Position numbers and translations under genes: made by a program
The notes under the pieces: generated by a model
Told to the model about the DNA's origin: nothing
The model's database searches: none
Seen by the model: the letters and a program-made list of their open reading frames with translations, nothing else
DNA from: Desulfitobacterium dehalogenans ATCC 51507
GTDB lineage: Bacteria; Bacillota; Desulfitobacteriia; Desulfitobacteriales; Desulfitobacteriaceae
Direction of reading: 5' to 3'
NCBI RefSeq assembly: GCF_000243155.2
Contig: NC_018017.1
Coordinates: forward strand, 3,596,001-3,660,000
Length of the DNA: 64,000 nucleotides
In this document: positions 52,155-61,786 of the stretch, in pieces
Layout of the letters: every line of letters begins with the position of its first letter
Position numbering within the stretch: the first letter of the stretch is position 1

Positions 52155-52362
52155 AGGATTTTGCTTTACAAAAGGGAGCGAATTTAAGCGAGCGGAAACA
52201 AAACTTCGCGAAAAGCATGCAGCGGAGTCGGGTTGGAAACAGGATGTTTCCAACCGCCCATTGAGCAGGAGCGATTTGGGCGGCGTCCCGACGGAGCGGA
52301 GGGCTTTTCGCGTTAGTTTTGTCCGCGCAGCTTATTGAGCGACCGGTGTAAAGCAAAATCCT
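52155..52362. repeat. Large inverted-repeat element 2 with nested hairpins upstream of dgkA-cdd spacer
   Basis: The 208-bp element has nested complementary arms. The outer perfect 16-bp stem is 52155-52170 with 52347-52362 (AGGATTTTGCTTTACA). A long second stem, 52178-52216 with 52303-52340, includes CGCGAAAAGC and CAAAACT blocks. GTCGGG (52227-52232) pairs with CCCGAC (52287-52292). Within are a perfect 10-bp hairpin (52231-52240/52246-52255, loop AGGAT) and a second hairpin, GCCCA/TGGGC. The whole is a branched fold, too regular for chance. Structured RNA or a miniature mobile element are both possible. Confidence 0.75.
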
Positions 52363-52417
52363 GGAGACATCCGGTGAATCCCGAAAATCCCCAAAGCCCC
52401 CGCTTCTGACAGCTTTT

Positions 52418-52807
52418 TCAACTCAGCCCAAGAAAGCCAACCAAACGAGGCCCAAAAATAACGATCCCGACAGCAACCGCCACGATAGCCGTGATCAAGA
52501 CCGCACCGGCCGCTACATCCTTGGCCAAGCCGGCCTGGGGGTTGAAGTTAGGTTCGGCCAAATCAACCGCAAGTTCCACAGCTGTATTAAAAGCTTCTGC
52601 TGCCATGACACTGCTGATGGTCAGCAATAAAATCCCCCATTCCCAGCGGTCCAGTCCCAGCCAAGCGGCGGCCAGAAGGACTAAAGCTCCGGCGAATAGA
52701 TGAAAGCGAAAATGTCTCTGAGTTTTGCAGTTATAAAGAATCCCGTTAAAAGCATTGCCAAAGCTTTCCCAGTTAGAATGCTTCTTATGATATTGGCCCA
52801 TAGTCAT
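52418..52807 (-). CDS. dgkA: Diacylglycerol/undecaprenol kinase family protein
   Basis: A 129-residue DgkA-type membrane kinase with three helices. The family motif EAFNTAVELAVDL (about residues 70-82) carries the catalytic Glu, and KDVAAGAVLITA follows. In Gram-positives this family phosphorylates undecaprenol for cell-wall lipid recycling. It follows ybeY after 14 bp. The next gene downstream should be cdd, but about 750 bp of repeat sequence intervenes. Confidence 0.93.
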   Translation of the reverse strand: MTMGQYHKKHSNWESFGNAFNGILYNCKTQRHFRFHLFAGALVLLAAAWLGLDRWEWGILLLTISSVMAAEAFNTAVELAVDLAEPNFNPQAGLAKDVAAGAVLITAIVAVAVGIVIFGPRLVGFLGLS

Positions 52808-52821
52808 CTTCCTTTACCAGC

Positions 52822-53295
52822 TTAACGTAGAAGACCGATTTGGCTCATTACGGCTTCTTCTTGCTGACGCATTTTCCCTTTTTCCTCTTCTTCCATATGA
52901 TCATAGCCCAGGAGATGAAGAGTTCCATGGACCGCTAAATAGACCAGCTCCCGTTCAAAGGAGTGTCCATAATCAGTAGCCTGATTTCTTGCCCGCTCCA
53001 CCGAAATGATAATATCTCCAAGAAGATCGTCCTCGTAATCCAGGATATCCGGTTCATCTTCCGTTTCCTCTTGTAGGGCAAAGGACAAAACATCTGTTGG
53101 CCGATCCACTCCACGGTAATCCCTATTCAGTTCATGGATTCTGGCATCATTCACTAAGGTCAGGCTGACTTCAGCCTCTTCCGGCCCATTGGATAAGCGG
53201 ATGGCCTTTTCAATTCCTTGCTCCAAAAGACCTATAAGTTCCCCGCGATCATCTTCAGGAATGGATTCTTCCTCCCAATTAATATCCAAATTCAT
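52822..53295 (-). CDS. ybeY: Endoribonuclease / rRNA maturation factor YbeY
   Basis: From the ATG at 53295 the protein is 157 residues. The zinc motif is [11 protein letters not shown], preceded by [19 protein letters not shown], both diagnostic of YbeY. It acts in 16S rRNA 3'-end maturation and RNA quality control. The start is uncertain: a GTG at 53325 would add ten residues, and neither has a well-placed ribosome site, so coupling to the upstream gene is likely. Confidence 0.93.
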   Translation of the reverse strand: MNLDINWEEESIPEDDRGELIGLLEQGIEKAIRLSNGPEEAEVSLTLVNDARIHELNRDYRGVDRPTDVLSFALQEETEDEPDILDYEDDLLGDIIISVERARNQATDYGHSFERELVYLAVHGTLHLLGYDHMEEEEKGKMRQQEEAVMSQIGLLR

Positions 53296-53334
53296 TGGTG
53301 TGGAGCCGCATAAGCGACCCCTCACCCCCTTCCG

Positions 53335-55563
53335 TTACGAATTATCCGTTTTTTCGATTTCTTTCGCAGCGTGTCCTTTTTCTGCAGGAAGTTCACCTTC
53401 CTCCCTGCCCCCGACTTCCCCGATCTTATCAGTCTCCGGCAGTTGTCTGGGTTGCATATCGGGATACTCTACCCGGGAATGGAAGATGCCGCTCAGAACC
53501 CGGACAAAGGATGTGGCGATCTTATCTAAATCCTGGAAGGTCAAGTTACATTGACTGAGCTGATCATCGTTAAGCTTGTCCTTGATAATCTTGCGAACCA
53601 ATCCTTCAACCCGTCCCGGTGTGGGCTGTTTCATAGCACGAACTGCCGCTTCCACACTATCTGCCAGAAGAACCAGAGCAGCCTCTTTGGTCTGGGGCTT
53701 TGGCCCTTCGTAGTGGAAGGCCTCTTCGGGAACATTGGCGTTATCCTCCATAGCTTTATGGTAGAAAAAGCTGACCACGCTATCCCCATGGTGTTGAGCG
53801 ATAATGTCCTGCAGGACCTGAGGTAGATTTTCTTCCTTGGCCATCTCCAGCCCATCTTTGATATGGGAAGTGATGATCAAAGCACTGAGAGTCGGGGCTA
53901 TTTTATCATGAGGGTTATCTTGAGCGAATTGATTCTCAATAAAGAAATAGGGCCGTTTCAGCTTGCCGATATCGTGATATAAGGCTCCTACCCGAACCAG
54001 GATAGCGTTGGCCTGAACCTCTTCTGCTGCGGCTTCTGCGAGGTTACCCACCAGCACACTATGATGATAGGTACCTGGAGCCTCCATCAAAAGCCGCTTT
54101 AACAAGGGACGATTGGGGTTCGAAAGCTCCAGTAAGCGTACTGCCGAGGTAATTCCAAACCCGGTCTCAAACCAATGAAGAGTTCCTACCGCAAGCACTG
54201 AAGAAAAGACCCCATTCACAATCCCCAAACCTATGCTGACCAGCCAAGTAGATATTCGCGTACCTGACACTAAGGCAATACAACTTGCCGTAATCACATT
54301 GAAGGCTGCGATATAAAGCCCTGCCCGAGCCAAATCGGAACGCTGGCTTAACAGGGAGACACTATGAACACCTATGAAGCCCCCAAACAAGGCAATAAGA
54401 GAAATCTGCCAGCCCGTGGCGGACGACATAGTGGGGTCAGCCAGCAAACCGACAAACACAGACAAAAGTGCTGCCGAAAGATAGGCAATCTCCACATCCA
54501 CTAAAATAGCAATAGTCATGGTTGCCCAAGCCACGGGGATCAAGATACCGGTCATGGCATTATATTCTGCATCCCCGAGATTCAGGGAGATTACACCCTT
54601 CCCCATAGCCAGGACCAGGAACATCATTAAGCCAATGAGCACTAATTTCTTGGTCATATCCGAGACATTTTTGCGATATTGATAAGCATAGAAGATCATG
54701 GTCGCCATACCGGCCAAGACAATCAGGGCGATACCGGCGACGGAGCGCCAAGGAGACCGATTTTCAACCAATCCGTAGGCCGCAAGCACTTGCATTATTT
54801 TCTCATCTACGATTTCTCCCGGTCCGACGATCTTCTGCTGGGCTTTATAACGGTGCACTTCCAGCCGCACCGAAGCCCGCGCATTCTGTCTTAAACTCTC
54901 TGTAGCTTCGCTATCCTCCTCTAAAGTCGGCTGAGTGATCTTTACATCCACGAACTCTTTAAGAAAAAGCTTAAACTCGTTAGGAAAAGGAGCATCATCA
55001 ATATCCCGCTTAATATGTTGACGCAAGGTTGGAACATCCTCAGGATTGCGTGCTCCAGTTTCATCTTTACGGGCATTACCAAAAATAATCTCCGTGGCTC
55101 TTTGTTCTTTTTCGTCTAAAAGCTCAGAGGAAGAATTTAAAAGCCCTTGGAGCACTTCCTGAGACAAAGTGTTAAAAGGAGCCGTCTGACGCAATGTTTT
55201 CAGTATGCTCGCCTCATCCTCATTGCTGGTTATTGCTTCCTCCAAAGCGATAAAGGCAGTGCTTAAATCACGAGCAATGCTTGTCAGATATTCCTCATCG
55301 TGCTTATAGACCGGCTTAACTGCATTGGCTGCCTCTTCTTGGTCTTGGTAGTACTTTTTCAAATCCTCGATATTTTTTTCATAAGGAGCCGTCACCAGCT
55401 GAGGGCTGGGATCCCCCAGCTCAAGATTGAGCTTGGAGACAAAGAGCCCTGAAGATAAAATTCCTATAAACAGCACAAAGCACACCACCAGTGCAATGAT
55501 ATATCGCCAAGTGGTGCTTATATTAGAAAAAAGCTTTAAGGAGCCTAATCTACGAATGTTCAA
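53335..55563 (-). CDS. pgpH: 7TM-HD phosphohydrolase (PgpH/YqfF type)
   Basis: A protein of about 742 residues with an N-terminal membrane helix, a large extracytoplasmic region, seven membrane helices (about 290-480) and a cytoplasmic HD domain (LYHDIGKLKRP, SHIKDG, QHHGDSVVSFF). In Listeria PgpH degrades cyclic di-AMP, the likely role here. The start is probably TTG at 55563 (AAGAAGG six bases before). An ATG six bases upstream abuts that site, and a longer reading overlaps phoH. Stop and neighbouring genes fit the conserved block. Confidence 0.92.
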   Translation of the reverse strand: MNIRRLGSLKLFSNISTTWRYIIALVVCFVLFIGILSSGLFVSKLNLELGDPSPQLVTAPYEKNIEDLKKYYQDQEEAANAVKPVYKHDEEYLTSIARDLSTAFIALEEAITSNEDEASILKTLRQTAPFNTLSQEVLQGLLNSSSELLDEKEQRATEIIFGNARKDETGARNPEDVPTLRQHIKRDIDDAPFPNEFKLFLKEFVDVKITQPTLEEDSEATESLRQNARASVRLEVHRYKAQQKIVGPGEIVDEKIMQVLAAYGLVENRSPWRSVAGIALIVLAGMATMIFYAYQYRKNVSDMTKKLVLIGLMMFLVLAMGKGVISLNLGDAEYNAMTGILIPVAWATMTIAILVDVEIAYLSAALLSVFVGLLADPTMSSATGWQISLIALFGGFIGVHSVSLLSQRSDLARAGLYIAAFNVITASCIALVSGTRISTWLVSIGLGIVNGVFSSVLAVGTLHWFETGFGITSAVRLLELSNPNRPLLKRLLMEAPGTYHHSVLVGNLAEAAAEEVQANAILVRVGALYHDIGKLKRPYFFIENQFAQDNPHDKIAPTLSALIITSHIKDGLEMAKEENLPQVLQDIIAQHHGDSVVSFFYHKAMEDNANVPEEAFHYEGPKPQTKEAALVLLADSVEAAVRAMKQPTPGRVEGLVRKIIKDKLNDDQLSQCNLTFQDLDKIATSFVRVLSGIFHSRVEYPDMQPRQLPETDKIGEVGGREEGELPAEKGHAAKEIEKTDNS

Positions 55564-55576
55564 ACGCATCCTTCTT

Positions 55577-56548
55577 TCACTGACCTGGTTCCAAATTTTC
55601 TTCGGCCTTTTCATAAGCCTGAATGATTTTCTGAACGAGAGGATTGCGTACTACATCAGCAGCCGTAAAGTAATGAAAAGAAATATCCGGTATACCTTTG
55701 AGGATATTTTGGACCTCTTTTAAGCCGGAATAATGACCCCGGGGCAAATCCACTTGAGTCACATCCCCTGTCACCACGGCGTGGGATCCATACCCCAGAC
55801 GGGTCAGGAACATCTTCATCTGTTCAGGAGTAGTGTTCTGAGCTTCGTCCAAAATCATAAAAGAATCATCCAGAGTGCGGCCCCGCATATAGGCTAAAGG
55901 AGCAATTTCAATAGTTCCCTTCTCAACATAGCGTTGGGTCGTCTCCGGTCCAAGCAAGTCATAAAGAGCATCATAGAGAGGCCTTAAATAAGGATCCACT
56001 TTTTCCTGCAGATCACCGGGCAAAAAACCAAGTTTTTCCCCGGCCTCAACCGCTGGCCGCGTCAGGACGATGCGGTTAATCTCCTTGGCACGCAGGGCTA
56101 GCACTGCCATCACTACAGCTAAATAGGTCTTTCCCGTACCCGCTGGCCCGATTCCGAAGACAATGGATTGTTTTTCTAATGCTTCAAGATACTTTGCCTG
56201 ACCCAACGTCTTTGCCTTGATGGGACGCCCCCTGTGAGTGGTGGCGATGACCTTAGAGAGAGCATCGGCCATTCCTTTTCCATGGCCTTCTTCCACTTGG
56301 GAAATAACATAAGAAACCCCTGCAGGAGTCAAAAGGTGCCCTTGCCGGACCATGTCCAGCAACTCCTTAATCACAACCTCCGTCTTTTCAACCTCATCGG
56401 CACTTCCGGTAATGGTCATTTCTTCTCCTCGCACCACCAGCCGTGTCCCCAAGTGTTTCTCCAATACTTTCAAATGAGCATCTTCCGCTCCGAGCAAGTT
56501 CATTGCTTCGGAGGCATTTTGCAAATACATCTTTGATTCTTTCGTCAA
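55577..56548 (-). CDS. phoH: PhoH-family ATPase
   Basis: A 323-residue P-loop protein. Walker A is GPAGTGKTYLAV, Walker B is FMILDEAQNTT, and an N-terminal KH-like segment precedes them. PhoH proteins are associated with RNA metabolism, and the gene regularly neighbours ybeY. The start is TTG with GGGGGCG upstream. It ends overlapping or touching the 7TM-HD gene, consistent with one operon. Confidence 0.93.
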   Translation of the reverse strand: MTKESKMYLQNASEAMNLLGAEDAHLKVLEKHLGTRLVVRGEEMTITGSADEVEKTEVVIKELLDMVRQGHLLTPAGVSYVISQVEEGHGKGMADALSKVIATTHRGRPIKAKTLGQAKYLEALEKQSIVFGIGPAGTGKTYLAVVMAVLALRAKEINRIVLTRPAVEAGEKLGFLPGDLQEKVDPYLRPLYDALYDLLGPETTQRYVEKGTIEIAPLAYMRGRTLDDSFMILDEAQNTTPEQMKMFLTRLGYGSHAVVTGDVTQVDLPRGHYSGLKEVQNILKGIPDISFHYFTAADVVRNPLVQKIIQAYEKAEENLEPGQ

Positions 56549-56584
56549 TTTTTCGCCCCCTGGTGCTAAAACTCCTTACATCAA

Positions 56585-57796
56585 TTATTCCTCTGGGTAA
56601 ACCGCTAAATCTTCATACGACTCTACTTCAATGCGCACGCACTCGCCATCGGCATTTTCCAAGACACGAACTTTTTCCTCCAGAATATGGGCCCCTGGAG
56701 AAATCTTCTTATGGACTTCCGTCCGTGCCAATTCCTCTGCAGCTTGGCGAGCTTCAGCTTCATTTCGTTCAATCTGCTTCTTTTGCAGTTCATTATACTG
56801 TACGGATACTATTTCGACAGGAAGCCGCCAATTCCTCCATAAGGTTATTCCATGATATTGAACTTCCTCTTTGACTAGGGGAAAAGGTGATTCCGGTGTT
56901 GTTACCATTATGACTCGTGCACCGAATTTTATACCCCATCCCTTGGCAGCATTTCCGCTCTCGATGATTCGTTCTTCATAATAAGGTACCACAGCTTCGG
57001 CACTATACCAAACCCTACCACGTACAAAACCTTTGGCCGCAGGAACCGTTTCAGGAATATAATCCTTTTGTTGAAGCTGGCGATCCGTCCGCGGTTTAGC
57101 ACTGGGATTCTGAATAATTTTCGGTGCTTGAATCAACACTTGCCCCGGCTTAACAATTTCTCCTTCATGAACCAGCGGAGTCCCCTGGATTACCATGACT
57201 TGCTGGACGAGTCCTGCCTTGCTTGCCACCAAATTCCCAGCTTCACCCGGAACCTGAGGGCGGACCTTTTGTACCACTTTAATCTCCACACGGGTACCAT
57301 GTCTGCTGATTCCAACCCAGGCGGCATCCGGGAATTCTTCGACCAACAGTTTGGCAACCTCATTCAAATCCACCGAATCCTGCCATGTCCACGTTTTCAG
57401 TCCATACTTTTCGGCGCGGTCAAAGATTTCTTGGCTGGAAATCGTCGTATTCCCTGACACGGAAATAGAAAGAATCATCTGGGAAAAAATAGCCAGCGCT
57501 ATGCCAATGGCCATTATACCGGCTAATAAAAACTTCCGGCGCCACCATCGTGCAGCTATAAAAGGCCACCCGTATTTTGCCACAATACGCACTCGGGTAT
57601 GAGTCATTCGAGCAGGGCGTCTTAGGCGATGAAAGTCCTGAATTTTCACTTGGGCTCTCACGCCCTTTTCTGAGCGCTGAGTCTTAAAAAACACGATTCC
57701 CTGACGTATCCCTTCATTAATAAATCGGGGAAGGTGGTCTCCCCGGGCTACAAAAAGAACACGACCTTGCAAAAATTCTTGGAATCTGGAAATCAT
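56585..57796 (-). CDS. yqfD: Sporulation protein YqfD
   Basis: A 403-residue protein with one membrane helix (about residues 90-112) and a large extracytoplasmic part (AWVGISRHGTRVEIKVVQKV; GEIVKPGQVLIQ). This is the YqfD family, required for efficient sporulation in Bacillus. It follows yqfC and precedes phoH, the standard Firmicutes order, and supports a spore-forming host. Confidence 0.93.
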   Translation of the reverse strand: MISRFQEFLQGRVLFVARGDHLPRFINEGIRQGIVFFKTQRSEKGVRAQVKIQDFHRLRRPARMTHTRVRIVAKYGWPFIAARWWRRKFLLAGIMAIGIALAIFSQMILSISVSGNTTISSQEIFDRAEKYGLKTWTWQDSVDLNEVAKLLVEEFPDAAWVGISRHGTRVEIKVVQKVRPQVPGEAGNLVASKAGLVQQVMVIQGTPLVHEGEIVKPGQVLIQAPKIIQNPSAKPRTDRQLQQKDYIPETVPAAKGFVRGRVWYSAEAVVPYYEERIIESGNAAKGWGIKFGARVIMVTTPESPFPLVKEEVQYHGITLWRNWRLPVEIVSVQYNELQKKQIERNEAEARQAAEELARTEVHKKISPGAHILEEKVRVLENADGECVRIEVESYEDLAVYPEE

Positions 57797-57829
57797 TTGG
57801 AGTCCCCTCCTCTATAGTGTAAAAAGAAT

Positions 57830-58102
57830 TTAAACTCCCAAATAGGCCAAAGCTATAAATTCTCCGACAATCCGCAGTTCCGTTGCTAACACCGTCTTGA
57901 GAACGAGTTCTTTTCCGGTAATCCTTAATTGACCTTCTGTTGTATGTAAAAGAATCTCTTCTGGAGTAAACTCGACGATTTCCATGTAATTTTCCACAAG
58001 AACTTCCTGACGACCGGTAACGGTAATACGCGGTCCATTTCCGGCAACATCCGGGGGAAAATCCAGCGCTTCCCCTATATTTTTAGTGAGTTTATCCAAC
58101 AT
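57830..58102 (-). CDS. yqfC: Sporulation protein YqfC (YabP/YqfC family)
   Basis: From the ATG at 58102, with GGGAGGAGG upstream, the protein is 90 residues, the usual size. ITVTGRQEVLVENYMEIVEF and LRITGKELVL are family segments. It works with YqfD in sporulation. A longer in-frame reading has no ribosome site. It lies 108 bp after the hydrogenase operon; no terminator was recognised in between. Confidence 0.92.
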   Translation of the reverse strand: MLDKLTKNIGEALDFPPDVAGNGPRITVTGRQEVLVENYMEIVEFTPEEILLHTTEGQLRITGKELVLKTVLATELRIVGEFIALAYLGV

Positions 58103-58210
58103 AAATAACCTCCTCCCTTCTAAACCATGTTTATGAAGGAAGGAGGCCAAATAGTCCAAGCTTGAAGGACAAAGCAGGCAAAAGTTCATGACCGATTAGG
58201 TTAAGACATC

Positions 58211-58687
58211 TCAATCTTTTCTCCTTAACTGAAACAAGACCTTCAACAGATCGTCAGGGGAAGGCGGGCATCCCGGAACACTGATATCCATGGTTAAAAC
58301 CTCTCCCACCCCATCATGAGCTGCATAGGCTCCTTTAAACACACCCCCATCGATGGCACAATCCCCTACCGCAATAATCCGTTTGGGATTTGGGGTCCCT
58401 TCCTGGGTCGCCAGCGCTGCCTGAATCAGATGAGCGGACATGGGGCCGGTACACATTAGAATATCCGCATGGCGCGGGGAGGCTACAAAATCAAAACCAA
58501 AACGCTGCAGGTCATAGATGGGGTTGAGGAGAGCAGACATTTCCCAGTCACAGCCATTACATGAACCGCAATCCAGATGCCGGATATGCCAGGATTGATG
58601 GAGGGAACGGAGATAGGCTTCATTCTGCTCTAACTTTTTTTCTGTTAAGCGTCCCATCTTCATGCTTCGTTTTAGTAAATTCAACAT
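58211..58687 (-). CDS. hyfI: Group 4 [NiFe] hydrogenase small subunit (HyfI/HycG-like)
   Basis: A 158-residue small subunit with the proximal [4Fe-4S] ligands in CGSCNGCDWE (near residue 41), then VGDCAIDGG and VPGCPPSPD. It is homologous to HycG/EchC and complex I NuoB. It passes electrons between the hydrogenase site and a ferredoxin-type partner on the cytoplasmic side. It is the last gene of the operon. No HycF/HyfH polyferredoxin gene lies between it and the large subunit. Confidence 0.88.
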   Translation of the reverse strand: MLNLLKRSMKMGRLTEKKLEQNEAYLRSLHQSWHIRHLDCGSCNGCDWEMSALLNPIYDLQRFGFDFVASPRHADILMCTGPMSAHLIQAALATQEGTPNPKRIIAVGDCAIDGGVFKGAYAAHDGVGEVLTMDISVPGCPPSPDDLLKVLFQLRRKD

Positions 58688-58704
58688 AGTTCTACTCCTC
58701 CATC

Positions 58705-60312
58705 CTAACGGTCACAGCAGCTGTAGCATAGTTCAAAACTCTTATTAATCAACGGAAAATCCGGAACAATATTCCCCAGAACAGCCAGAGGAACAGCAGG
58801 CCAATTGGCATAGGAAGCGGAGCGAATCCGACAGCGATAAATTTTCCCTTCGTCATCCAGCATCAGCCAGACGACATCCGTTCCCCGGGGAGATTCAGCA
58901 CAGCCCCAAGCGAAAGAATAAGCGGCCGGCGGTAAACATGGTTCTAAAGAATCGTGTAAATAATCTCCTTCCAGAAGCTTGGCAAGCAAAGCAAAGCTTT
59001 GTTTCACTTCCCGTACCCGGACCATAAGTCGGGCCCAGACATCCCCCTCCTGCTCCACCTGAGGCTCCACCTTCAGCTCCCCATACAAAAGATGAGCGTG
59101 ACGTTCCCTCCAGTCCTGTGAGATTCCTGAGGCACGAGCCGCCGGACCGGTAACTCCTAAGTCCAGAGCACTTTGTTTACTTAGTACTCCGGTGGCAATA
59201 GCTCTCTGACGAAATCCATCATGCTCCAGAATCAAAGGAATCCATTCCTCAAAATCCCGCTCCAGCCCAGCCAGACGCCTTTGCAGCCAGGCGGTTTCCT
59301 CCTGCTCAGGGATCCTTCTAACTCCACCAAGAGTGATATTTCCCCGCAGGAAACGGTGCCCGAACAGTTTATGGTTGAGACGTTGGAGCTGTTCCTTACT
59401 CTGTAAGGCATTTCCACTACCTAGGGCAAAGCCCACTCCGGCGCAGAGATTGCCGATATCCCCTACATGATTATAGAGCCTTTCCAGCTCTGCAAGCACG
59501 GTCCGCCAGCCTAATATTCGGCGGGAAACCTGCACCCCTTTAAGCTTCTCTACCGCTTCACAATAGGCAAGAGCGTGACTGACCGTACACACTCCACAGA
59601 CCCGCTCTACGATTTCCAATCCTTCTTCAGGACTTTTTCCTTCCAGAAGTTTCTCAATCCCTTTATGAGTATAAAAAAGCTGAGCATCAAGGTGAAGAAT
59701 GGTTTCTCCGATCGTTTGAAAACGAAAATGACCCGGTTCAATAATCCCTGCATGAATAGGTCCTACCGGAATTTCGAAGGTCCCTTCACCTTTAGCCTCC
59801 GTAAAAGAGAGGGGTTGAGGATCGAATCCGGGGGATCTTTCCTCAGACATTGATGATAATTCCGGCTCAAGCTTTCGCAATGGATAAAAACCTTCGGGCC
59901 AGCCAGGATGAAGAACCAAAGGTCGATCATCGGGATGTCCCTCGGGGCGAAGTCCCAACAGATCTCTTACCTCGCGTTCCGGCCAGTTCAGGGCCGGGCA
60001 CACTATGGTCAGGGAAGGAAAGCTCTCTTCGATTCCCCGGACCCCTAAAGTTAGGGTGAAATCGCTGGAAAAATGGAAGAGTAGATAAAGTACAAAACCA
60101 TAACCTAAGCCCCGTTCATCATTTCCTATATGAGTCATCAGCACGGGACGGGATTGGGCATCCAGCCAAAAGTGCTCCACCACCTCGGGCAGGTAATTGG
60201 ACTTCAGCCAAACCAGTCCCTCATTTTTGGTCCAAAGATCCAAAGAAAAATCCTCCGGTTGCTTAAGTACCCGCCCTTCAAAATACTCGCGTAATTTCAA
60301 TGAATTCTCCAT
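58705..60312 (-). CDS. hyfG: Group 4 [NiFe] hydrogenase large subunit (HycE/HyfG-like)
   Basis: From the ATG at 60312 the protein is 535 residues. The N-terminal third is a NuoC-like domain, and the rest is the NuoD/hydrogenase domain. Both nickel-binding Cys pairs are present: RVCGVCTVSH (about residue 240) and ELCYSC close to the end, so it is a hydrogenase, not complex I. The chain stops three residues after the last Cys of the motif (CYSCCDR), so there is no C-terminal peptide to be cleaved. It overlaps the membrane subunit gene by 35 bp. Confidence 0.9.
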   Translation of the reverse strand: MENSLKLREYFEGRVLKQPEDFSLDLWTKNEGLVWLKSNYLPEVVEHFWLDAQSRPVLMTHIGNDERGLGYGFVLYLLFHFSSDFTLTLGVRGIEESFPSLTIVCPALNWPEREVRDLLGLRPEGHPDDRPLVLHPGWPEGFYPLRKLEPELSSMSEERSPGFDPQPLSFTEAKGEGTFEIPVGPIHAGIIEPGHFRFQTIGETILHLDAQLFYTHKGIEKLLEGKSPEEGLEIVERVCGVCTVSHALAYCEAVEKLKGVQVSRRILGWRTVLAELERLYNHVGDIGNLCAGVGFALGSGNALQSKEQLQRLNHKLFGHRFLRGNITLGGVRRIPEQEETAWLQRRLAGLERDFEEWIPLILEHDGFRQRAIATGVLSKQSALDLGVTGPAARASGISQDWRERHAHLLYGELKVEPQVEQEGDVWARLMVRVREVKQSFALLAKLLEGDYLHDSLEPCLPPAAYSFAWGCAESPRGTDVVWLMLDDEGKIYRCRIRSASYANWPAVPLAVLGNIVPDFPLINKSFELCYSCCDR

Positions 60313-61777
60313 ACTCTCCACCCCCTCCCAGAATTAGCTCCACAACCTGACCCAAAGCCTGGTCAAGAGACTCCGGAACAAACACTCCCAAAATCAGGAC
60401 CAGAACCATGGGAACGGCTAACCAAAGCACTTCCTTACCTTCCCCCTTATCCTCCAGGTGACGTTCACCCGGTGTACCAAAAAGCATCCCCAGAAAATGA
60501 TAAAGGAACCCCGCAAAGATAACCGATAAGAACAAGGCCGTTAAAAAGCCTAAGATAGGATGATTGTTCTGGAAAAGCCCGGCCATGATGTTGATTTCAG
60601 AGCGGAAGGTTCCAAAGGGCGGTGTTCCTGTAATGGCCAGCAAACCCATGAGGAGAATTCCACCGGTATAGGGCCATAAACTCATAACGCCCCGAATTTT
60701 GGGAATCTGACGAGTACCCGTCATCTGGACGAGATGACCAACTGCCACAAAAAGATTAGCCTTAGTCAAAGCATGAAGAATGAGATGAAATGAGGCTCCC
60801 CATACAGCAAGAGGGGTATCCAGTCCAAAGCCCAAAGCAATAATTCCCATATGCTCCACACTGGAGTAAGCCAGGAGGCGTTTAATATCTTTTTGTAAAA
60901 GAATAAAAGCAACCATGGCTCCTAAGGAAATCAACCCAAAGACAAGGAGCAGCTTCCCGGAAAAACCCGGGCCCAGGCTTGTTTGACGGACCAGGATATG
61001 CCAGCGCAGAATGGCATATAAAGCACAATTAAGCAAAACCCCGGATAATAAAGCACTGACCGGAGAAGGAGCCTGACTATGGGCATCCGGCAGCCATGGA
61101 TGCATGGGAACAAAGCCAACCTTAGCCCCATACCCGATAAAAGCAAAGACACAGCCCAGCTTAACTAAGGCTGGATCCAACTGAGATGCCATCCCCACTA
61201 AACATCTCCAGTCCAGAGCAGCCAGGCTATAACCATTAATCCGCCCAGACGCCGCATAGAGAATCATAGTCCCTAATAAAGCAAAGCTGATACCCACCGT
61301 ACAAAGAACAATATATTTCCAAGCGGCTTCAACAGCGGCTTTTTCCCGGTAGAACCCCACGAGGAGGGCCGTAGCCAAAGTGGTTCCTTCTATCCCTACC
61401 CACAATAGCCCCAGATTCGGAGTACTCACCACCCAAAGCATGGTAGCGATAAACATCCAAATCCAGAAGTAATACCAGGGCAGCCGGCTTTGGGGGATCT
61501 TTCCTTCTTCCACCTCTTTCTCCATATATGAAAAGGAATACACAATCACATAAGCAGCAATAACCGCAATCACTCCGAGAAGCAAGGCACTTAACGCATC
61601 CCAGGAAAAAAAACCTCCCCACAGACTTTGAGGACCTTGACTGAACACCCGCAGGACCATTTCTCCAACCAAGACAAGCAACGCTATGAGAGCCAGACTA
61701 TTGCATAGTCTCAACACCCGGTTGCTTGAAGAGATGAGCATACAAAGAGCTGCCATAAAAGCTACAAGGACAAACAT
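60278..61777 (-). CDS. hyfF: Hydrogenase membrane subunit, antiporter-like (HyfF-like)
   Basis: A 499-residue NuoL/M/N-type proton-translocating subunit with about 13-14 membrane helices. WVGIEGTTLATALLVGFYR, AFIGYGAKVGFVPMHPWLPDAHS and the paired Lys/His residues of the proton channel are typical. It overlaps the large subunit gene at its 3' end. With HyfE and HyfC it forms the membrane arm that couples H2 chemistry to ion movement. Confidence 0.9.
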   Translation of the reverse strand: MFVLVAFMAALCMLISSSNRVLRLCNSLALIALLVLVGEMVLRVFSQGPQSLWGGFFSWDALSALLLGVIAVIAAYVIVYSFSYMEKEVEEGKIPQSRLPWYYFWIWMFIATMLWVVSTPNLGLLWVGIEGTTLATALLVGFYREKAAVEAAWKYIVLCTVGISFALLGTMILYAASGRINGYSLAALDWRCLVGMASQLDPALVKLGCVFAFIGYGAKVGFVPMHPWLPDAHSQAPSPVSALLSGVLLNCALYAILRWHILVRQTSLGPGFSGKLLLVFGLISLGAMVAFILLQKDIKRLLAYSSVEHMGIIALGFGLDTPLAVWGASFHLILHALTKANLFVAVGHLVQMTGTRQIPKIRGVMSLWPYTGGILLMGLLAITGTPPFGTFRSEINIMAGLFQNNHPILGFLTALFLSVIFAGFLYHFLGMLFGTPGERHLEDKGEGKEVLWLAVPMVLVLILGVFVPESLDQALGQVVELILGGGGEYGEFIEITRVF

Positions 61778-61786
61778 TCAGCTTTC

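Noticed and set aside
51946-52356. Open reading frames on both strands of the cdd-dgkA spacer (for example 51946-52356 minus and 52099-52338 plus)
   Set aside because: They lie across the nested inverted repeats, lack ribosome sites, and the translations have no recognisable domain; the repeats explain the open frames.
51705-52362. CRISPR array
   Set aside because: There are no regularly spaced identical repeats with unique spacers; the repeats are inverted and nested, and no cas genes are present in the window.
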